From Ypsolopha sequella (Eukaryota > Arthropoda > Insecta > Lepidoptera > Ypsolophidae): a DNA stretch of 64,000 nt. The notes beneath the pieces are model-generated. The model saw only the letters and a program-made list of their open reading frames with translations. It had not been told where the DNA came from and searched no databases. Of the stretch, positions 57,615-64,000 are shown piece by piece. The stretch's first letter is position 1. Every line of letters begins with the position of its first letter. Location: assembly GCA_934047225.1 (NCBI GenBank), contig OW203987.1:1329501-1393500 (forward strand). Reading direction: 5' to 3'. The position numbers and the translations under genes were made by a program.

Positions 57615-57825
57615 TTTGGAATAGTTGCCGGAGGTCACGTGATTAAAGCACTGTAGAGTGGTAGAGCACTGACTTTCTTTATTCTTTATTGTACACACAC
57701 GGAAATATAAAAATAAACAAAACTACAGTAAAAAGATGCACATTGGCGAGCTTATCTCTAAACAGACTATTTATGACTTTTGGTAACAAGGTGACCGAGC
57801 ATAGACTTTTGATAACAAGGCGTCT
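57615..57825. other. Intergenic, no feature recognised
   Basis: Short unique stretch between the Transib-like element and a MITE. Confidence 0.3.
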
Positions 57826-57997
57826 GTAGCCTAAGCATGAAAACATCACCGTATAGTTGCGTTTCAAACCAAATAAAAATCGTATGGAATCTGGGAAACC
57901 GCTCCAAGCGGACAGTAACGGAACTAACAGCTACGTATGGCAACCTAAGTTTAGTTTCAAACGCAACTATACGGAGATGTTTTCATGCTTAGGCTAC
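57826..57997. mobile_element. Palindromic MITE family C, copy 2, 172 bp
   Basis: Same ends and length as 46948-47119 but in opposite internal orientation, differing at few positions by eye. Confidence 0.8.
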
Positions 57998-58173
57998 TGA
58001 ATCTATTCGTTCAATGAGTAATTGCGCGACTTTAGTTCATAAAGATCTTCGCAGCGTCGTGGAAGCTGAGAGTATCTAGCGAGGAAGGAGAACGCGCCCG
58101 CAAGTCCGAAGGCCTAGCTGCGTGAACTCACCTCCGTTTCGTTCTAACGGAGCAAAAATAGAACACAGTGAGC

Positions 58174-58281
58174 TCCTGTTAGTTCCGCTACTGTCCGCTT
58201 GGAGTGGTCTCCCAGATTCCATACGATTTTGACGTAGTTTGAATCTCAACGAAACGGAGATGTTTTTTATACTTAGGCTAC
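58174..58281. mobile_element. Palindromic MITE family C, truncated copy 3
   Basis: Begins gttagttccgctactgtccg and ends acttaggctactg; the 5' third of the family is missing and the end is diverged. Confidence 0.65.
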
Positions 58282-58462
58282 TGATATTAATTTTGATTTT
58301 TTGACCTACCACGTCATTGATTAGTACAGCTACTCGACGGTAGATGTCGTAACTTAGAGTTTCTACCACATCCTCTGTGGATCTACGACAGTCTACGTAG
58401 TACTATTTTTTATTTATTCTGTAGTTCTACTAAGATCTATGTTAGAATTAGAAGTTTTGTGC

Positions 58463-58560
58463 ATACATACTCACCCCTGTCTCCCGAAAGGGTGGGCAGA
58501 GACTAAAGATTTCCATCTTCGCGATCTTGACACACACAATCTTCTATATAACTTTAAACT
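58463..58560. repeat. Lepidopteran SINE-like segment
   Basis: Contains catactcacccctgtctccc followed by gaaagggtgggcagagac, a segment I know as widespread in moth and butterfly genomes. A reversed fragment (gatctgcctacccctttggg) lies at 63848-63870. Confidence 0.45.
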
Positions 58561-58602
58561 CTCGTTTGTTTCGTACACATTATAATATATCTACTTATAT
58601 AT

Positions 58603-58704
58603 AATCGGGTCTACCGCGATCAAATTTTATACAAATTTAAAATCCAAATTTAAGATCATAAATAAAAAAAAGGTAAAAAATTTGATCGCTATAGACCCGA
58701 TCAT
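58603..58704. repeat. Inverted-repeat hairpin, about 100 bp
   Basis: The arms atcgggtctaccgcgatcaa and ttgatcgctatagacccgat are complementary around an A/T-rich loop. Probably a small MITE. Confidence 0.6.
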
Positions 58705-58766
58705 ACATATTTATATATTATAATATACAAGCACTTCTACCTATATTTGGGGTACTTTTGTAGTAC

Positions 58767-59003
58767 TTATAGTTCTGTTATACTTATGTCCTCCTATATG
58801 CGATCATCTTCTAGTTCTGTTATACTTATGTCCTCCTATATGCGATCATCTTCTAGTTCTGTTATACTTATGTCCTCCTATATGCGATCATCTTCTAGTT
58901 CTGTTATACTTATGTCCTCCTATATGCGATCATCTTCTAGTTCTGTTATACTTATGTCCTCCTATATGCGATCATCTTATAGTTCTGTTATACTTATGTC
59001 CTC
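58767..59003. repeat. 42-bp minisatellite, about 5.5 copies
   Basis: Unit tagttctgttatacttatgt followed by cctcctatatgcgatcatcttc, repeated head-to-tail with almost no divergence. As 42 is divisible by three it makes an artificial 14-residue repeat in one frame; this is not taken as a gene. Confidence 0.95.
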
Positions 59004-59061
59004 CTATAACTATGATTCAGTTATAAAGCCACAACGGTTCTGTTTTATTTTTATTGTGTGA

Positions 59062-62000
59062 AGTTCTTATGGAAAACGCTAACTACTGAACAACCCGCAG
59101 TTGTTCATGCACTTGTTAACTTTACTGCGGCAAGTAAGTCATATCATTATGATTTACTAAAGGTAGAATAGGGGGTTATGTAAACGAAACATTTTTATTT
59201 TAAAGTGGATATTTTATTAACATTATCATCATGCATCATAATTATGTGCTAACTCATGTACACTTATAACTAACTATACATAAAAAAATAACTCAACTAC
59301 GGGCAGAAAATACAGTAGGTATTTTGTAATATTACAACTAAAATTATTTTATATTATCCGGCTTCAATCTGCATAAAATTAAAAGCAAGCATAACGCAAA
59401 AATCACTCTCAGAATAGGCGAATAAAATCAGGAAAAAAATCACAAATTACACATTCATTAACATGTGGCGACATTTAAATGATTAATAAATTTTGAAATA
59501 AGCAACATCCTCGTGTACTTGATTCGTAAGATATTAATAATTATTGACTATGTACTTAGTGGACAATAATTTGACGATTGAAGATTCACGAACATTTATT
59601 ATGTAATATATAACCCAGCCGCAGCGCGTGCGCCGCCCGACTCCGCTTTTACCAAATTCACTAACCTTCTCGAAGATTCCACACGAAATAGTTTATTTAA
59701 TTACCTATCTAGCGACACCAAATATCTTCATTTTATATTAAATTTCTTGGGTCGACAGGGTGTGCGTTTGGATTAAAATTATTTTACAAATATATTTGAA
59801 AGTGCAATAATGATCGCCGCCTGTTCGTTAACGCGATACCAATATGGCGCACGAATAATTTACTTTTAAATAAAATTTAAGTTACTAAGACTAGGCTCAA
59901 TTATAATAATTTTCCAATTTATTCAATAATGTCCCTCCTGGTGCCGATAATTTACATTGATTTAAGTACATATCGATTAGAAACTTTGAATTGTTCAACA
60001 ACATCAATTCGACTAAAATTATTTTATTTTTGCCGAGCATTATTTTCAATGCTTGCTCAAACATTTTGCCTACTAACCGGTAACTCAATTTCTCACATAT
60101 TTATCAATTATTTAAATATTAATTATCAAATATAACACACTAGCCGAATTAACAAATTCTGAGAGCAAACAACTTCCGCAACGTGGTCCATTCATCACTA
60201 ATTACACTTGTATTTAATTATGATATATTACAATAAAATTTTGTAATCTATCGAACGATTAAAATTAAAATATTAAAGAATCGAGGTCGCAGAATAATCG
60301 CAATAATTTGTCTAGCGAGGCTACAGCGCGGCGTAGCGAGGCTACAGCGCGGCGTAGCGAGCGACTGCTTCCGAGCTACGCCGTAGTAATTGAGACAATT
60401 CTGTGCTAAGTCGTAGTTATTGGAATGACGTCATCTATTGTGCGCTCAAACCTTTTTTAAACTATATACTTCATATTAAAAAATGTGGAGCATTGTAATC
60501 TTTTATTTTAACATTTAACACTGATAAATAAAGTTTTTTCACCAGTTCGTTATTTCAGCATATTACGGTGGCTTGTTCGATGATTTATCTCAAACTGCGA
60601 GAATCCCGCGACCGACGACACATTTATATCAAAGAGGAATAAATAAGTTAGAACCTACAGTAATATTTACAAAAGAAGAAAGTGATGAAAAAAAGAATTT
60701 TTGAAAAATGACCTAACTATACATAAATACGGTTTAAAAATCCACTTATTTTTCAATTAGTAAAGATATTTTGATCACTTGAAAGAGACACTGGGTTTGT
60801 TCGTACATTTTGGACACTGAGATCTCTTTATACATAAACTCTAATATTGCCTATAAACGTGTGTGGCGTGGATCGGTAGACATAACTAACATTATTATCA
60901 ATATCTCCGTAACGTGACGTAGTCACATCCCTCTACGCTCGCTCGGTCCCTCACTAGCACCTATTTATAGTCCTGACATTCGATTCTTCAGTTAGTAGGT
61001 AGACCAAGGCTTCGGTCACCTCTCTTAGTCGAACCAAATGTAGTCCCGTACTATTGCCTTACTTGCTATTTTAAAATCTTTTCTATACAACCTATTTTGA
61101 ATATAAAAATATGAATTATTTCAATTTTGTTTCCATTGCCATTTCTTCACAAGCTCCGTCTCTCGATAGCTACGTATGTATATATAATTTATATTAAAAT
61201 CTGAATAGTATAAAAGATCGTGTTTGCATTGGATCGTTAGACTGACAATGGTGGACTACACTAAAGCTTAAATCAACTTTTGTTATACTATCTAGTTAAA
61301 GTATCATGATTCATAACATTGGACCACAAATATTTTAATTATTTATTCATAATATTTATTCAGGTAACAAAAACTAGAGGGCTCGCTCGCTAAAGGAATC
61401 GCCATCGGAACTGAAGTCGGAGTTTGATATGCGCCGGCGCAGCCAGGCCGGAACCGGAACTCATGATATGTTGCGGGCGGCGAGCCCCCTCTAACAGACT
61501 TAATATATATTTAAATAAACGAAGTGAACTAGAGAACGTCCACGTGACCCTGCGTCACTAACTCGTAGACATATCTTTAACACAAACTTTCACTTAGCTC
61601 TACAAATACATGTTATCAGTTTTTATAACAGAAAATTGGCAGTAAGGTTCAGTAGTCGCGTGGGCCGCTACAATACTCGCGCTGAAGTGGCGACTTGTCT
61701 ATCATAAAACTAAATAATATCGACTGGAAAATTCGGTTTCGAATCAAAGAAAACAACGAACATAGACTAAAGTTATAAATAAACGCACGATCGTGTACCT
61801 CCAGCTACTATAGTACAAGGTATGTCCGGTATGATCGCCACAAACAACAGCGGTGAGGACGTCAGTTTGTAACAATGTGTAAATATGCAGATGGCCATAG
61901 AAAGCACCAAAGTATATATTTAAAAGTTATACTATAGGTAGATATTTTTGTAATTATCATTTATTAATAAACTTCTTTTTATTACGTAAATATTTCTTTC

Positions 62001-62598
62001 ATAATATAAACTCTTATTTTATAATATATATTTATCATTTTATTGCATATTTAAAAACTGTTATTTCGAATATTCAATAAGTGTTCGTATGAACTGTATT
62101 GTATATATTTGTATGTAAGTTTGTTTGCTTGCAGTAGTTCTGAGGTAGGAAGTTCTGATGCACAGTCGTCCAGGAAGGCGCAACGTCTAACACACAATAT
62201 AAGTAGAAACTTTACAAACATTTAAAAATTCGTTTCAACATGGATACAAAAATCACTCTCATTCCAATTATCTTATAACATCTAGCAAATTTAGTGTAAC
62301 TCTTGTGATATCCTCCTATTAGTATATTAACATTTGAGCAATCAATTTAGTCTCTCCTATAGTAGGTATTTAACATTAATAAATTCAGTGATAAACTTCA
62401 GATATTTGTCTATGTGTCGAAGCGAAAGAACGTAATGCAATGATTCATGAAACGAACAATTCACTAACAAGTTTAGTCAAACGAATAACTTAGCGCGATC
62501 ACTATTAAAGTCACATATGTGTTCCCGCCGCGCCGCTGCCATACTGGAGATTCCAACCCGAGTGCCTGGCACCGGGGAGTCACGTCCCGGCACGGGCT
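59062..62598 (-). other. Downstream of E74 exon: probable long 3' UTR and intergenic DNA
   Basis: AT-rich, mostly unique DNA with no coding features. The Eip74EF-like gene ends its coding at 62599 on the minus strand, so the adjacent part must be its 3' UTR; how far it extends cannot be read. A direct repeat of about 22 bp (cgaggctacagcgcggcgta) occurs twice at 60317-60358. A GC-rich patch lies at about 61378-61495. Confidence 0.4.
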
Positions 62599-63131
62599 CT
62601 ACGCGAGCGAGCAGTCGATCTCGACGATGTCCTTGGGCACGTCCACGAACTGGTAGACGAGCCGCTGCCCGTCCACCTTGGCGAGGATGCCGCGTTGGTA
62701 GTAGTAGCGCAGCGCCCGGCCCATGGTCTCGTAGTTCATGTCAGGCTTGTTCTTGTGCAGCCCCCAGAGCCGGCTCACCGCCTTCGAGTCGACGAGCTTG
62801 AAGACGCCCTTCTCGCGGTTCGTCCACTTGATGTACCGCGGACAGTACTCGCGGTCCTGCAGCAGCTTCAGCAGAAACTCCCACAGGTAGGTGGTGGAGC
62901 CCTCGCGACTCTTGCGCTTCACGCCGGGCGTGGGCGGAACGTCGGAGCGCGGCCTCTTCTTGGGTTTGAGCTTGTTGTGGTGGTGGTGGCGCTGGTAGTC
63001 GCCGAAGTCGAACACGGAGTAGGGCAGCTCGTCGTGCGGCAGCGGCGGCGGCGCGGGAGCAGCGAAGTGGTGTCCGCCGCCGCCGCCGCCATACCCGTAG
63101 CCGTAGGGCTCACGTTCGCCCACTCCACCCA
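62599..63131 (-). CDS. Eip74EF: Eip74EF (E74)-like ETS transcription factor, last coding exon
   Basis: Nuclear ecdysone-response transcription factor. The exon enters after a TTTTCAG acceptor at 63132 in phase 1 and ends with TAG at 62599. It encodes about 177 residues: a Gly/Tyr/Pro-rich leader ([11 protein letters not shown]), a His run (QRHHHHN), a basic [11 protein letters not shown] segment and a complete ETS domain ([56 protein letters not shown]), followed by [16 protein letters not shown]. The ETS sequence is nearly that of insect E74, which separates it from other ETS families. The upstream exons lie beyond the window. GC-rich codon use produces long shadow frames on the other strand. 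Confidence 0.93.
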
Positions 63132-64000
63132 CTGAAAACAAACAGAACTCGCTTTTAGACCACATGCATATTATCATATTGCTATCAATCATTTGACGGT
63201 GGAATAGGGATTTGAACAAATTTGGAATTTTTAGGTATTTTCGTTACAAACACTATTCTATGTTATTCGCTTAGGGTTGCGATATGTCTGGTCTGGGTTC
63301 TTAGAAGTCTAATCTAGAAAAACGTAGTAGTCGAACGAAGATAAAACACATACTTTCAAAATGTATACCATCGTTTTAGATTCACCGTAGTTGGGTAGAA
63401 AGTAATGATTTTTATAATAAGTTTAATTTAAAGTTTATTAAATAAATGTTTGTTTATCTACATAATGTTTTACCAAACTGTACAACTAAACAATAGTGAG
63501 ATAATTTAGAAGTAATTCAACTCTCCCATGCTTAGTGGGAGTTCATACAATCATTGTTGTCAAAACTATGAATTAATATTTTCATAACAATCAAAAATTT
63601 ACCGAATTATTTTGGCTATGAACTATAATGAAAATAAAACAATCGATTGAATACCTTAAATTAACTCATGAGAGGTTAGGTATTAAGAAATTGATAATAT
63701 TTAACTGTTTCATGAATATTTGATACATTATTATATGTATCCTAGATTTTAAACTAACTTAAAACAAACTAGTCCTTTGTTTGTTTAAATTTATAAAAAA
63801 AAGTAAATTTGGGACGTTGCAAATAGAGATCTGTAGTGTGAGATCTGATCTGCCTACCCCTTTGGGAGATAGCCGTAAGTATATTGATATGAATGTATCA
63901 ATTTGCGAACTGTTGAGTTCTCAGCATCACATCATTTCACAATACTATCTGTAAAGTGTCGTGACGCATAACGAATTTAGGTATCGTGATTCTACAGTAC
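63132..64000 (-). other. Intron of the E74-like gene (partial)
   Basis: AT-rich intronic sequence upstream of the last exon. It contains a reversed fragment of a lepidopteran SINE-like repeat at 63848-63870. No further exon is seen before the window ends. Confidence 0.5.

Noticed and set aside
58747..59061. 104-codon serine-rich frame
   Set aside because: Produced by the 42-bp minisatellite, whose unit length is divisible by three; no start context or neighbour support.
62695..63135. Long + strand open frames opposite the E74 exon
   Set aside because: They are shadows of the GC-rich ETS-domain coding sequence on the minus strand; no family features.

Overview
The window looks like nuclear DNA from an insect, almost certainly a moth or butterfly. 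It is AT-rich and intergenic-heavy, its genes are split by canonical GT-AG introns, and its exons are GC-rich. It carries dispersed repeats I know as typical of Lepidoptera: the 'agggttccgtagtacct ... actcgcacttg' family and SINE-like segments with 'ctcccgaaagggtgggcagagac'. I saw no bacterial genes, CRISPR arrays, rRNA or tRNA genes.

Three host genes can be supported. (1) Trub2, a mitochondrial TruB-type pseudouridine synthase, lies on + with five exons from 37665 to 49737; the joined frame closes exactly at 306 aa. (2) Sec22, an ER-Golgi longin/R-SNARE, lies on - with five exons from 54269 to 51813 and encodes 217 aa. It is tail-to-tail with Trub2. (3) The last coding exon of an Eip74EF (E74)-like ecdysone-response ETS factor lies on - at 63131-62599, and the rest of that gene is beyond the right edge.

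The rest is mainly transposable elements, layered in time. From 1 to 23 kb there are short non-autonomous DNA elements, several with readable target-site duplications: three hAT-like with 8-bp TSDs, a TTAA pair, a TA-flanked element and a TTAT-flanked 1.24-kb element. Minisatellites and dispersed repeats are also present. From 23.2 to 30.3 kb a decayed RNase H-bearing LINE is split by a complete ISL2EU-type DNA transposon (25578-29972, AT target duplication, LINE frame rejoins exactly). From 31.9 to 37.0 kb lies a second, divergent ISL2EU-type element with arms of about 560 bp. Each ISL2EU element carries two convergent genes: a THAP/DDE transposase and a SWIM/YqaJ nuclease-like protein. Their decay is reciprocal: the first has an intact transposase and a broken nuclease, the second an intact nuclease and a transposase with one stop.

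The most striking element is at 54648-57609, just upstream of Sec22. It is a 2962-bp transposon with CAC-starting inverted repeats, a perfect 5-bp CAGCG target duplication and a single, apparently intact 673-aa RAG1/Transib-like transposase. The three acidic catalytic residues and the CxxC plus HxxxxH zinc ligands sit where RAG1 has them.

Trub2 has two oddities. The catalytic Asp of the TruB family is Gly in the predicted protein. The exon 2 end that encodes this motif, with its splice donor, is also tandemly copied about nine times (85-bp unit) into the following intron. A second array (47-bp unit, about 21 copies) starts just after the exon 3 donor.
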